From Marinomonas posidonica IVIA-Po-181 (GTDB lineage Bacteria > Pseudomonadota > Gammaproteobacteria > Pseudomonadales > Marinomonadaceae), in contig NC_015559.1 in the NCBI RefSeq assembly GCF_000214215.1, positions 3,769,001 through 3,833,000 on the forward strand: 64,000 bases of DNA, written 5' to 3'. A program made the translations under genes and the position numbers. The notes below the pieces were generated by a model. The model made no database searches, was not told where the DNA came from, and saw only the letters and a program-made list of their open reading frames with translations. Numbering within the stretch: position 1 is the first letter of the stretch; each line of letters starts with the position of its first letter. This document shows positions 1 through 8,900 of this stretch, piece after piece.

Positions 1-639
1 GGAGGCCGCACGATCAAATAATTCATCTTCACGAATACGACAAACTCGGTCAGTATCCAATAGACTCAACCCTAGAATGGCCACGGTTTCCGGATTGTGC
101 TGCAAGGCATGTTTCGCAATGATGTAAGCACCACTGTGGTTTTCGACATTAACCGATGTCGTACCAGGAATGAAACTGTCAACTGTGATGATGTTTTTAT
201 TAGGCATCAGCCACGGAGCATTAATACACTGTTGAGGTTTATGGCCATATACAATGAACCCATCGACCATGGAAGACTGCATACGGCTTTGAGCATCTTG
301 TTCCACTTCATCAGAGGACAACAGCAGCATATTATATTCATTGGCTTCAAACACTTCCGCCATGCCTTTCAGAAATTGATTCGCGACGGGGTCTGTTAAG
401 CTGTAACTTAAATCATCCGACAACACTATGCCAACAATCCCTGTTCGCCCAGTTCGTAAGCTTCTTGCGGCGGCATTTGGGCCAAAATAACCCATTTTTT
501 CACATTCGTTAAGAATGTTTTCGCGCAGATTAGCCGACAATTGATCGGGACGATTAAAGGCATTTGAGATGGTTGCCGTTGAGACCTCTAAGCGTTCCGC
601 AACGTCTTTTAAGGTCAGTTTTTTTATACTTTTTTTCAT
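1..639 (-). CDS. aglR: LacI-family transcriptional regulator (partial), probable agl operon regulator
   Basis: The first 213 codons are visible and the gene runs off the left edge. Residues about 8-55 form a LacI helix-turn-helix (LTLKDVAERLEVSTATISNAF), followed by the hinge region and the start of a periplasmic-binding-protein-like sensor domain (VGIVLSDDLSYSL, then VDGFIVYG). It would bind DNA as a dimer and release on binding a sugar. It is the last gene of the agl cluster, on the same strand, 149 bases beyond aglA, and matches the aglR partner of rhizobial agl operons. The inducer (an alpha-glucoside) is inferred from this context. The ATG lies at 639-637. Confidence 0.88.
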   Translation of the reverse strand, partial: MKKSIKKLTLKDVAERLEVSTATISNAFNRPDQLSANLRENILNECEKMGYFGPNAAARSLRTGRTGIVGIVLSDDLSYSLTDPVANQFLKGMAEVFEANEYNMLLLSSDEVEQDAQSRMQSSMVDGFIVYGHKPQQCINAPWLMPNKNIITVDSFIPGTTSVNVENHSGAYIIAKHALQHNPETVAILGLSLLDTDRVCRIREDELFDRAAS

Positions 640-661
640 ACAAGCACTCACTAGAATTAAA

Positions 662-706
662 AGTCTTATCCACCTAATAGTCCATTATGACACTCTGGAT
701 AAGACT
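662..706 (-). terminator. 11-bp inverted repeat between aglA and aglR
   Basis: AGTCTTATCCA (662-672) and its exact reverse complement (696-706) enclose 23 bases. Read on the minus strand the second arm is followed by TTTTAATTC. It may be a leaky terminator or processing hairpin between aglA and aglR, or a pair of operator half-sites in front of aglR. The loop is long for a classical terminator. Confidence 0.4.
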
Positions 707-788
707 CAAACATTCTATCAAGCTTTCTGAAAAGTACGAATAGCCACAGTCACCTTAAGGGTTTTATGCGGCTTTCGTGAATTTTTCT

Positions 789-2408
789 TTAACGCATACG
801 AGCGTAACAAGCTTGATAAGCAGGTAAAGTCAGAGTTTGACCGACTAACTGACAAGTAAAACCATGGCCTTCTAACAGCTCAATGTCCGCTGTACTCAAG
901 GCCGCTACTTGCTCTTTACCCGTCATGTTTAAAACCACCAAGATCGACTGATCTTCATAATCACGAACAAAGGCGATCAAATCACCGTTGGCCACGTCAA
1001 CTTGAGTCAGCTCACCGTTCACCAATTCAGGCTGTTGTTGACGCCATTTAATAAACTGACGCATTTTGTGCAGCAAGGAATTCGCATTGGCTTCTTGCTC
1101 CGCGACACTCAATGGCAAATGATTTTGATCGACTGGCAACCAAGGTTCAATGGTCGAAAAGCCACCCTGAGGTTTGTTTTCCCATACCATTGGCGTACGG
1201 CAGCCGTCACGACCCTTAAACACAGGCCATAAAGGAAAACCGTATGGATCTTGAATGCGCTCATAAGGTACGTCCGCTTCTGGCAAACCAAGCTCTTCAC
1301 CTTGATACAAGCACACACTGCCACGAATTGACGCAATCAGAGCTGTGGTAATCAATGGGTAAGCTTCACCATCATCATCCGCGCCCCAACGAGTACGTGC
1401 ACGCACTACGTCATGGTTAGATACCGCCCAACATGGCCAACCATCACCTACGATGTCCTGCATGTTTTTCAGTACATCACGAATGTAAGCTGGGGAATGA
1501 GGCTTGTTCAGTAAATCAAAGGTATACGCCATGTGCAGCTTATCGCCGCCAGAAGTGTATTCCGCCATACGATTTAATGGGAAGTCATCGCCGATTTCAC
1601 CCACCGTGGTACTACCTGGGAACTCATCCATCAAAGCACGCAGCTCTTTCAAAAAATCTATGTTCTCAGGACGACTCAAATCATACACATGACGCTGATA
1701 AGTATATGGATTGTCTTCTGGTGCCCCTTTGGTTTTTGGCTCACCAGCAGGCACAGGAGGATTGTCTTCAAGACCTTCACTGTGGAAGTAGAAGTTCACC
1801 GTATCCAAACGGAAACCATCCACACCCAGCTCCAGCCAAAAACGCATATTATCTAGGTGCGCTTTACGGACTTCCGGATGGTGGAAATTCATGTCTGGCT
1901 GAGACTCTAAGAAGTTATGCAAATAGTATTGCAAGCGACGACTGTCCCATTTCCAAGCACTGCCTCCAAAAATGGACAACCAGTTATTTGGTGGTGAGCC
2001 GTCTGGCTTAGGATCCGCCCAAACATACCAATCGGCTTTCGGATTGGTTTTATCCTGACGACTTTCTTCAAACCAAGGATGCACATCAGAAGAGTGACTA
2101 ATTACCTGGTCGATCATGACTTTTAAATTCAAATCATGGGCACGATTAATCAATTTTTTAAAGTCTTCTAGACTGCCAAACATCGGGTCGATGTCGCAGT
2201 AATCAGACACATCGTAACCAAAGTCTTTCATCGGTGACGTGAAAATAGGCGATAACCAGATCGCATCCACACCAAGGGACGCGACATAATCCAGTTTACT
2301 GGTAATACCAACCAAATCCCCTACACCATCACCATTGGCATCCATAAAACTACGCGGGTAAATTTGATAAATGATCCCGCCTTTCCACCAGTTCAAGTTG
2401 GTTGTCAT
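789..2408 (-). CDS. aglA: GH13 alpha-glucosidase
   Basis: 539-residue (beta/alpha)8 glycoside hydrolase of family 13, probably cytoplasmic since no signal peptide is seen. It hydrolyses alpha-glucosides (maltose, sucrose or trehalose type) to glucose plus aglycone. The GH13 regions are present: IYQIYPRSFMDANGDGVGDL near the N-terminus, the nucleophile D202 in GFRLDTVNF, the acid/base E271 in VGEIGD, and the third carboxylate D333 in SNHDVVR. Length is normal for the oligo-1,6-glucosidase/AglA branch. It follows aglK in the transport operon, so its substrate is what the transporter brings in. Sequence alone does not separate sucrose from maltose preference. Confidence 0.92.
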   Translation of the reverse strand: MTTNLNWWKGGIIYQIYPRSFMDANGDGVGDLVGITSKLDYVASLGVDAIWLSPIFTSPMKDFGYDVSDYCDIDPMFGSLEDFKKLINRAHDLNLKVMIDQVISHSSDVHPWFEESRQDKTNPKADWYVWADPKPDGSPPNNWLSIFGGSAWKWDSRRLQYYLHNFLESQPDMNFHHPEVRKAHLDNMRFWLELGVDGFRLDTVNFYFHSEGLEDNPPVPAGEPKTKGAPEDNPYTYQRHVYDLSRPENIDFLKELRALMDEFPGSTTVGEIGDDFPLNRMAEYTSGGDKLHMAYTFDLLNKPHSPAYIRDVLKNMQDIVGDGWPCWAVSNHDVVRARTRWGADDDGEAYPLITTALIASIRGSVCLYQGEELGLPEADVPYERIQDPYGFPLWPVFKGRDGCRTPMVWENKPQGGFSTIEPWLPVDQNHLPLSVAEQEANANSLLHKMRQFIKWRQQQPELVNGELTQVDVANGDLIAFVRDYEDQSILVVLNMTGKEQVAALSTADIELLEGHGFTCQLVGQTLTLPAYQACYARMR

Positions 2409-2432
2409 ATCGACTCTCCAAAAACAAAAAAT

Positions 2433-2459
2433 TTGGGATGAGTACTCGGCTCATCCCAA
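2433..2459 (-). terminator. Intercistronic hairpin with U-tract, aglK/aglA
   Basis: TTGGGATGAG (2433-2442) pairs perfectly with CTCATCCCAA (2450-2459) across a 7-base loop. On the minus strand the stem is followed by ATTTTTTG then TTTTT, which looks like a rho-independent terminator. It lies between aglK and aglA, so it probably attenuates aglA and aglR or protects upstream mRNA. Confidence 0.65.
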
Positions 2460-2480
2460 TCAACAATAAGACTTTAAAAA

Positions 2481-3575
2481 TTAACGACGATAAGACAGTT
2501 CGTTATCATCAAATAAATGCATTTTTTCTGGCAAAGCCGATAAGTGAACCTGGTCACCACGCTGAGTTTTCAAAGTACCAGACTCTTTTGCAATCACCAT
2601 CTCTTCACAACCTGGCACTTTCACATACAGCAAAGTGGCTTCCCCTAGGGATTCAACAAACGCAACGCTACCGGATAAAAAGCCTTCTTCTTGGCTCGCC
2701 ACAACACTCAGATCTTCAGGACGAATACCGAAGAATGCGGCTTTAGACTGTTCACTCGCCTCCGTTGCAATAGACGCCGTCAACGTCATCTCAGAGGACA
2801 AAGAGACCTCTGTTTGTGCTCCCGTTTTTTCAATGCGGCATGGCAGAACATTCATGGCAGGTGAACCAATGAACTTCGCCACAAAGACATTTGCAGGGTG
2901 TTCATAAAGCTCAAGCGGTGAACCAACTTGCTCAATATTACCCGCTGACAAGAGCACGATTCGATCCGCCAAGGTCATGGCTTCGACCTGGTCATGGGTA
3001 ACATAAATCATGGTGGAGTCAGGCATGCTTTCTTTAAGGTTGGCAATTTCCATACGTGTTGCAACACGCAGCGCCGCATCCAGATTCGACAAAGGCTCAT
3101 CGAATAGAAACACTTTTGGACGACGAACAATCGCACGACCAATCGCCACACGCTGACGTTGACCACCAGACAAGGCTTTTGGCAAACGATCTAAATAAGG
3201 CGTCAATTGCAGCATATCAGCGGCTTTACGTACTTGCTGATCAATGTCTTCTTTGCTGGTTTTAGCGATTTGCAAACTAAACGCCATGTTGTCATAGACA
3301 GTCATGTGCGGGTACAAAGCGTAACTTTGGAATACCATCGCGATACCACGTAACGCTGGTGGAATATCATTGACAACTTGGCCGTCAATTTCCAACGTAC
3401 CAGCCGAAATGTCTTCCAAACCTGAAATCATACGCAGTAGCGTGGATTTACCACAACCAGACGGCCCAACAAACACGATAAATTCGCCCTGTTTGATGTC
3501 TAGGTTTATGTCTTTAAGTACTTCCACTTTATTGGAGTAAATTTTCTTTACATGGGTTAACTTAACATCAGCCAT
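2481..3575 (-). CDS. aglK: Alpha-glucoside ABC transporter ATP-binding protein
   Basis: 364-residue ATPase of the MalK/UgpC (CUT1) group, the cytoplasmic motor of the agl importer. Walker A is GPSGCGKST (37-45), the Q-loop glutamine is about 83, the signature LSGGQ is 135-139, Walker B VFLFDE ends at 160 and the switch histidine is H194 (YVTHDQ). The last 120 residues form the OB-fold regulatory (TOBE) region typical of MalK. The gene is 71 bases after aglG and 72 before aglA. A MalK-type ATPase can serve more than one permease pair, but this one sits with its own. Confidence 0.93.
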   Translation of the reverse strand: MADVKLTHVKKIYSNKVEVLKDINLDIKQGEFIVFVGPSGCGKSTLLRMISGLEDISAGTLEIDGQVVNDIPPALRGIAMVFQSYALYPHMTVYDNMAFSLQIAKTSKEDIDQQVRKAADMLQLTPYLDRLPKALSGGQRQRVAIGRAIVRRPKVFLFDEPLSNLDAALRVATRMEIANLKESMPDSTMIYVTHDQVEAMTLADRIVLLSAGNIEQVGSPLELYEHPANVFVAKFIGSPAMNVLPCRIEKTGAQTEVSLSSEMTLTASIATEASEQSKAAFFGIRPEDLSVVASQEEGFLSGSVAFVESLGEATLLYVKVPGCEEMVIAKESGTLKTQRGDQVHLSALPEKMHLFDDNELSYRR

Positions 3576-3607
3576 GATTTAAATGCCTCAATCTAAATGC
3601 TTACCTT

Positions 3608-3634
3608 GAGTGGGGAGCTTGGCTCAACCCACTC
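3608..3634 (-). other. Intercistronic hairpin, aglG/aglK
   Basis: GAGTGGG (3608-3614) pairs with CCCACTC (3628-3634), with an inner GAGC/GCTC stem around a TTG loop. No T-run follows on the minus strand, so an mRNA-stabilising or processing role is likelier than termination. Confidence 0.45.
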
Positions 3635-3646
3635 GCCTAGGTGGTT

Positions 3647-4789
3647 TTATTTCACAGAGCCTGCCAGCAAACCGCGCACTAAATAGCGCTGTAAGCTAAA
3701 GAAGACCAATAACGGAATAATAATGGTGATAAAAGCAGACGCCGTCAGAATCTCCCAGTTACCACCTCGGGAACCCAATAACTCACGAAGTTGACCCGTC
3801 AGCACTAAATGCTCTTGGTTATTACCCAAAAACACCATGGCAATCAGTAAGTCGTTCCATACCCAAAGGAATTGGAAGATGGCAAAAGACGCCAACGCAG
3901 GGAAAGACAATGGCAAAATGATTTTGCGGAAAATATCAAAGTCAGAAGCTCCGTCGACACGTGCCGATTCGATAATTTCTCCCGGCAAACCTGAGATGTA
4001 ATTACGCAGTAGATAAATCGCCAGCGGCAAACCAAATCCAGTATGCGCCAGCCAAATTCCCACATAGGTTTTTGACCCCACCCCGAAGAATTCACCGATC
4101 AAGTTGTAACTCTTTAGCAACGGAATCAACGACATTTGCAAAGGCACCACCAATAATCCCACCACGCCAGCAATCAGCAGCGCGCGCCCAGGAAAACGCA
4201 TCCAAGCCAAAGCATAAGCTGCAAACGCCGCCACCAAAATGGGGATAATGGTCGCTGGAATCGTTACGGTCAGCGAGTTAATAAAGGATTGTCCGAGACC
4301 TTCGGCGTTCAACACTTCACGATAATTGTCTAAAGTAAAGCGCGGAGGGATTTCGGCCGTATAGAAAATACGCTGACCACGAGACCCTTTCCATTCAGTC
4401 GGTGAAGACAAGACATAATCGCCATTTGCATTTACTTGTAATGTGCGGCCTTTTTTCATCTCGGCTACTTCGCCAGCGGCAAAGTTTTCAGGCTTTAGCG
4501 AGCTGAAACCGAAACGAGCGATTTCACCTTTACCACCTTCCAGCAAATTACCACTAATCACAAATCGATCACCTTGCTGCACTTGTGATTTAGGCTCATG
4601 AGCCCGTACCACAAGACGCTGTTCAGACGTTGATAACGCCGTCCACCAGCCGGATACCGAAAGTTGATCTTTGTCTCGAATCGAAGAAATAAACAGGCCC
4701 GCCGTGGGAATCGTCCACAACACCACCAAAAACAGAACCGTCGCATGCACTAAAAAAGTCAGTGGCGTACGTTTTGAAGAAGAGACCAT
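3647..4789 (-). CDS. aglG: Alpha-glucoside ABC transporter inner-membrane permease (MalG-like)
   Basis: 380-residue CUT1 permease. The first membrane segment (about residues 12-36) is followed by a roughly 100-residue hydrophilic stretch before the remaining five segments; this long periplasmic insert is a feature of AglG and makes it longer than MalG. The EAA loop that contacts the ATPase is LPGEIIESARVDGASDFDIF. I chose the ATG at 4789, which follows the aglF stop by one base and has GGAGGGG seven bases upstream; an in-frame start at 4819 would overlap aglF without a clear ribosome site. It forms the channel with AglF. Confidence 0.9.
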   Translation of the reverse strand: MVSSSKRTPLTFLVHATVLFLVVLWTIPTAGLFISSIRDKDQLSVSGWWTALSTSEQRLVVRAHEPKSQVQQGDRFVISGNLLEGGKGEIARFGFSSLKPENFAAGEVAEMKKGRTLQVNANGDYVLSSPTEWKGSRGQRIFYTAEIPPRFTLDNYREVLNAEGLGQSFINSLTVTIPATIIPILVAAFAAYALAWMRFPGRALLIAGVVGLLVVPLQMSLIPLLKSYNLIGEFFGVGSKTYVGIWLAHTGFGLPLAIYLLRNYISGLPGEIIESARVDGASDFDIFRKIILPLSFPALASFAIFQFLWVWNDLLIAMVFLGNNQEHLVLTGQLRELLGSRGGNWEILTASAFITIIIPLLVFFSLQRYLVRGLLAGSVK

Positions 4790-4790
4790 C

Positions 4791-5801
4791 TTAACGCCCC
4801 TCCATTTCTGCGTTTGCACGCTTTATATTCCAAATCATAATAGGAATAACCAATACCATAATCACAATCGCTACCACTGCGCCACGACCAAAGTCGCCGC
4901 CACCACGGAACATCCAATCAAACATTTGATTCGCCAGAACTTGCGTATCCCACTGACCATTGGTCATCGCCAACACTATGTCGAAGACCTTCAACACCAA
5001 AATGGTAATCGTCGTCCAAACCACGGCAATCGTACCCCAAATTTGCGGCACCATGATTTTGAAGAAAATTTGAACACCATTGGCACCGTCTAACACCGCG
5101 GCTTCAATAGTCTCGTCAGGAATACCACGTAATGCGGCAGACAAAATCACCATAGCGAACCCAGTTTGAATCCAAACTAAGATGATCATTAAGAAAAAAT
5201 TGTTCCAGAAAGGAATGGTGATCCAGTTTTGAGGTTCACCACCAAAAAACACCACAATAGCATTTAACAAACCAATCTGAGCATCGTCACCACTGCGGAA
5301 ATCGTAAATAAACTTCCAGATCACCGAGGCGCCAATGAAGGAAATGGCCATTGGCATGAAGATCAGACTTTTGGCGATATTACCCCACCAAATACGGTCG
5401 GTCATGGTGGCAATAATCAAACCAAAGAAGGTCGCTGCCGTCGGCACAACAATCAGCCACAACATGTTATTGCGGAAAGATTCAAAGAATTCATCACTGC
5501 CAAATAACCAAACATAATTGGATAGGCCAACAAATCCATCTCCCGTTCGGTCAAAGAAAGACAGACGGAAAGAGTCGATCACGGGATAGAATAAATAAAA
5601 GGTTAGCAGTAGAACAGCTGGGCCTAAAAACAACCAAGGACGAACCATATTCGCAGTACGCAAATTTCGCGCGATCTGCTCATAAGGTCGATTTTTGGTC
5701 GGAAACAGTTTATCTAATAGAAAATTAGATCCGTAGAAATAGGCTGCGCATCCCAATACACCCATTATCATAATCGCTAATGCAGAAGCGAGCTGGGCCA
5801 T
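4791..5801 (-). CDS. aglF: Alpha-glucoside ABC transporter inner-membrane permease (MalF-like)
   Basis: Predicted 336-residue CUT1 permease with about eight hydrophobic segments; the EAA loop is IPDETIEAAVLDGANGVQIFFKI. The ATG at 5801 is preferred over one at 5819 because GGAG lies six bases before it. It follows aglE after a 118-base gap that holds a strong hairpin, and is translationally linked to aglG (one-base gap). Together the two permeases form the alpha-glucoside channel. Confidence 0.9.
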   Translation of the reverse strand: MAQLASALAIMIMGVLGCAAYFYGSNFLLDKLFPTKNRPYEQIARNLRTANMVRPWLFLGPAVLLLTFYLFYPVIDSFRLSFFDRTGDGFVGLSNYVWLFGSDEFFESFRNNMLWLIVVPTAATFFGLIIATMTDRIWWGNIAKSLIFMPMAISFIGASVIWKFIYDFRSGDDAQIGLLNAIVVFFGGEPQNWITIPFWNNFFLMIILVWIQTGFAMVILSAALRGIPDETIEAAVLDGANGVQIFFKIMVPQIWGTIAVVWTTITILVLKVFDIVLAMTNGQWDTQVLANQMFDWMFRGGGDFGRGAVVAIVIMVLVIPIMIWNIKRANAEMEGR

Positions 5802-5871
5802 AACATCTCCAAGGTACATTGACGATGAATAGGACTCACGTCCTTCATCTTTTATCTGGCAAATAAATTAC

Positions 5872-5908
5872 AAAAAGCCCCCAAGCAAACAAGGTTACTT
5901 GGGGGCTT
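5872..5908 (-). terminator. Attenuator hairpin after aglE
   Basis: AAGCCCCCAAG (5875-5885) and CTTGGGGGCTT (5898-5908) form a perfect 11-bp stem with a 12-base loop, followed on the minus strand by five T. It lies between the binding-protein gene and the permease genes, where partial termination or 3'-end protection would raise binding protein over permease. Confidence 0.8.
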
Positions 5909-5919
5909 AACAAATGGGA

Positions 5920-7275
5920 TTACTTCAACGCATCCCACGTTTTCTGAATGTCTTTCGCGACTTCTTTAGCTTCTTTGCCACCAGTGTAATCGACCATACC
6001 AGTCCAGAAAGAACCCGCACCGATCTTACCCGGCATCAAGTCAGAGCCATCGAAACGGAAAGTAGTAGCATAACGCAAAATTTCACCCTGCTTACGTGCC
6101 GCATCGCTTGAGTACAACTCTGGGTTAGCACCCAAATGAGCCGACAAGAAACCGGTTTGCGCCATCCACAATTCGTGGGCAATAGGTGAACGGATGAAAT
6201 CAATAAACGCACGAGCACCTTTAGAGTCATTGGTAATACTCACCAAAGTACCGGCACCCAATACTGGATTACCTAGCTCTTTCGACTCGTAAGATGGGAA
6301 GTAAAAGAAGTCAGCATCCAAACCAAGCTCCGTGCCTTCCGGGAAGAAAGCAGGGATGAAAGACGCTTGTCGGTGCAGGTAACATTTTGGTGGCGACTGG
6401 AACAAGCCTTTCGGACTGTCACGGAAGTCCGTTGAAGACACCGCACCGGCACCACCATCAACGTATTCGTCGTTACGTGCAAACCAACCAAACTCTTCGA
6501 TGGCACCCACGATACGTGGATCATCAAATTTCACTTCATTGGTCACCCACTGGTCGTAAACAGACGCAGGCTGAGTACGAAGCAACATGTCTTCCACCCA
6601 GTCTGTTGCTGGCCAACCCGTTGCTGCACCGGAACCTAGACCGATACACCAAGGCGTACCGCCGTCAGCAACGATTTCTTTGGTCAGTGCTTTCAATTCT
6701 TCCATGGTTTCTGGGATGTCATAACCCGCATCCGCAAAGTTATCAGGCGAATACCAAACCAGAGACTTCAAATCAGCACGGTAAAAAACACCGTAAAATT
6801 CTTTCTCGCCTTGAGAATCTTTAAAGGTCGCCAAATCAACCCAAGATTGACCTGCCGCGTAATCTTTCGCGACAGCGTCTTTAACATTGTCGTTTAGTGG
6901 CGTTAGAAAACCTTTCGCAGCTAAGTCTGCCGCCAATCCTGGCTGAGGAAATACCGAAACATTTGGTGCACTGCCCGCTTGAGCATCAATCACAATCTGT
7001 TGTTCAAAAGAGTCAGAACCTGCATAACTAACTTTGGCGCCAGTCGCTTCTTCAAAATACGCAATTACACGATCGAAGTTGGCTTTCTCATCGCCCATCC
7101 AAGGGCCGAACACAGAAATGGTTTCGCCAGACAAATTAGTTGATTTTAACGCTTCGTAATTTTCCCAATGGAAACGAGAGTCTTCGCCAGGCTTGAATAC
7201 AAGATCAGCAGCCGATGCCGACGTTGCAGAAAGTGTCATAGCAATTGCCATAGACAGAATGGATTTTTTCATCAT
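5920..7275 (-). CDS. aglE: Alpha-glucoside ABC transporter substrate-binding protein
   Basis: 451-residue periplasmic binding protein of the extracellular solute-binding family 1. A signal peptide is visible: KK, a hydrophobic core, and a likely cut after SATSASA near residue 22. It captures the sugar and docks on AglF/AglG. Length and the MGDEKANFDRVIAYFEEATG region fit the AglE group. Two adjacent ATGs (7275 and 7272) follow AAGGAGCA; either could start. It is the first gene of the operon and has a 450-base upstream region with an 11-bp-periodic CTTAA(G/T) repeat. Confidence 0.9.
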   Translation of the reverse strand: MMKKSILSMAIAMTLSATSASAADLVFKPGEDSRFHWENYEALKSTNLSGETISVFGPWMGDEKANFDRVIAYFEEATGAKVSYAGSDSFEQQIVIDAQAGSAPNVSVFPQPGLAADLAAKGFLTPLNDNVKDAVAKDYAAGQSWVDLATFKDSQGEKEFYGVFYRADLKSLVWYSPDNFADAGYDIPETMEELKALTKEIVADGGTPWCIGLGSGAATGWPATDWVEDMLLRTQPASVYDQWVTNEVKFDDPRIVGAIEEFGWFARNDEYVDGGAGAVSSTDFRDSPKGLFQSPPKCYLHRQASFIPAFFPEGTELGLDADFFYFPSYESKELGNPVLGAGTLVSITNDSKGARAFIDFIRSPIAHELWMAQTGFLSAHLGANPELYSSDAARKQGEILRYATTFRFDGSDLMPGKIGAGSFWTGMVDYTGGKEAKEVAKDIQKTWDALK

Positions 7276-7413
7276 TGCTCCTTACAGACTTGCTAAGGAA
7301 ACTCCTAAGCTTGCCTTTGTTTGTTATTATCATGCGTCGAAACAAGGTTCTCAATCCTTCTATAAGGATTAAGAAGATTTTTAATTATTAACAATCAAAG
7401 CCCCTGCTTCAAG

Positions 7414-7441
7414 CTTAAGAACCCCTTAATATCGTCTTAAT
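7414..7441. promoter_or_regulatory. Triple CTTAA(G/T) direct repeat, 11-bp period
   Basis: CTTAAG at 7414, CTTAAT at 7425 and CTTAAT at 7436, each exactly 11 bases apart. Direct hexamers with five-base spacers are the layout of binding sites for OmpR/PhoB-family response regulators, and CTTAAG-N5-CTTAAG resembles the PmrA box. It lies 139-166 bases upstream of the aglE start. A similar array sits before the 27766 operon. Confidence 0.45.
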
Positions 7442-7621
7442 TCTGTTTTCAATTTAGTATACTTTGGTGAAAAAGCGAGCTAATTTTCACCTCAAGAAGT
7501 GTCTAAAAAAACAACAGAGTTATTTTTTTACCAGTTTTCAGTAGGTTAAATCCCATTAAAATCGCTCAATTTTATACTTTTAGCCCCCTAACTTGATTGG
7601 GCTAAGATTTATATTCGACAT

Positions 7622-7648
7622 AAAAAAAGCGCGGATAAGCCGCGCTTT
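7622..7648 (-). terminator. Rho-independent terminator of fructokinase
   Basis: Perfect nine-bp GC-rich stem (7626-7634 with 7640-7648) with a five-base loop, followed by seven T on the minus strand, about 80 bases after the fructokinase stop. It separates fructokinase transcription from agl. Confidence 0.88.
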
Positions 7649-7725
7649 AAAGGAGTTTCTTAATACTCTAAATAAGTTCTTAACCGTTTAACTAAATCAA
7701 CTAAGTTATAGTATTACCTAACATC

Positions 7726-8697
7726 TTAAAAACGTTTTAGTTGTGCTTTTGCTTCGGCCAAATTAGGCAAAGATGGATAAGCACCAAGCTTGGTCACAGA
7801 GTCAGCACCACAGGCGGCCGCGAAACGAATCACATCGACCAAGTCTTGCTTTGAAAAAGCCGTAATAGATTGACGATCACCGCCTTTTTCTGCCAATTGA
7901 TACAACAATCCACCGACAAAAGCATCGCCCGCGGCTGTCGTGTCTTTTACCTCAACCTTCGGTGTCACAACCTCGCCTTCACCTTGCTCTTTGGTGTAAA
8001 AACGAATGGGATTACCGCCATCCGTTAATACAAACAAGGTGACACCTGCGTTTAAAGACTCGTCAATCAAAGCAAACGGATCTTCGGCCATCACCGCCAA
8101 TTCTTCTAGACTAGCTTTGACCACATCCGCCGACTGCATCCAGTCAATTACACGCTGACAATCTACTTCGCCATTTGGCCACAAGTTAGTACGCAAGTTC
8201 ACATCAATACTGACAATCCAATTGGCTTGTTTTGCCATTTGAATGCCAGCTAAAGTCGCTTTCGTAATGTCAGCATCGGTTAACGTGTTTGAACAGGTAT
8301 GGAACACTCCTTTCGCATCGGCAAACCAACTCGCATCAAAGTCTTTTTCACGGAACAAGATGTCCGCTGACGGGCTACGGTAAAACTCAAAACTACGCTC
8401 CCCCGTGTCATCCAAATTGACGAAGGCTAAAGCGGTTTTTGCTGCTTGAGTCATCAGCATTTTGCTGGTTTCGACACCATAGTCTTCTAATGACGCTTTT
8501 AAAAAGTGACCAAAAGCGTCGTCGCCAACTTGGCCAACAAAGTGACTGTTACCGCCTAAACGTGCGACGGCAACCGCCACATTGGCTGGAGCGCCGCCCG
8601 GAAATTTGGTGAAGGACTCTAATTCACCGGCTTTTGTCGCACCATTGGATAGGAAGTCAATTAGGGCTTCACCGAACGCCATCACTTTTGTTGTCAT
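7726..8697 (-). CDS. Fructokinase (PfkB family)
   Basis: 323-residue cytoplasmic sugar kinase that would phosphorylate fructose with ATP. Both PfkB signatures are present: PGGAPANVA (33-41) and DTTAAGDAF (252-260) with catalytic base D258; the usual DTTGAGD has Ala for the first Gly here, a variant seen in fructokinases. It sits upstream of agl on the same strand with its own terminator, so it is co-located rather than co-transcribed. With an alpha-glucosidase next door, fructose from sucrose is the natural substrate, but 2-keto-3-deoxygluconate or other sugars cannot be excluded. Confidence 0.82.
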   Translation of the reverse strand: MTTKVMAFGEALIDFLSNGATKAGELESFTKFPGGAPANVAVAVARLGGNSHFVGQVGDDAFGHFLKASLEDYGVETSKMLMTQAAKTALAFVNLDDTGERSFEFYRSPSADILFREKDFDASWFADAKGVFHTCSNTLTDADITKATLAGIQMAKQANWIVSIDVNLRTNLWPNGEVDCQRVIDWMQSADVVKASLEELAVMAEDPFALIDESLNAGVTLFVLTDGGNPIRFYTKEQGEGEVVTPKVEVKDTTAAGDAFVGGLLYQLAEKGGDRQSITAFSKQDLVDVIRFAAACGADSVTKLGAYPSLPNLAEAKAQLKRF

Positions 8698-8900
8698 TGT
8701 CTTTATCTCTTAAATTTCATAAACAAGGGTAAGATTAGTTGAAAAATTATGCAGGTGAGAAGAAATTAAATCAATTTAATTTATTTAAATACCAAAGGCG
8801 CAAACTCTCCTTAGCCAATTGGTTCAAAGATACTTTCTTGCTAGACTCGAAGCCGATAACAATTACAATTTAACTTGTCCGCGAGTAACTGAGCAAAAGT

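Larger units (their letters stand above)
7276..7725. promoter_or_regulatory. agl operon upstream region and fructokinase 3' end
   Basis: 450-base gene-free, AT-rich stretch. It contains the fructokinase terminator (7622-7648), a triple 11-bp-periodic repeat (7414-7441), a perfect 7-bp inverted repeat AATCCTT-CTAT-AAGGATT (7353-7370), and TAAAAT/ATTTTA arms with a six-base spacer (7557-7574). The promoter of the agl operon must lie here; I cannot fix its -35/-10 with confidence. No typical LacI operator with a central CG stands out. Confidence 0.6.

Noticed and set aside
1433-2011. 192-codon open frame opposite aglA
   Set aside because: It lies wholly inside the GH13 gene, reads as low-complexity His/Pro/Tyr-rich sequence, and has no ribosome site or family motifs.
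6387-6824. 145-codon open frame opposite aglE
   Set aside because: Antisense shadow of the binding-protein gene with biased His/Arg composition.
7353-7370. LacI-type operator for AglR
   Set aside because: The inverted repeat is perfect but lacks the central CG and arm pattern of LacI-family operators; kept only as a note in the upstream region.
8760-8790. TTAA repeats upstream of gltR as a further PmrA-like array
   Set aside because: Spacings are 10 and 9 bases, not 11, and the stretch is simply AT-rich.
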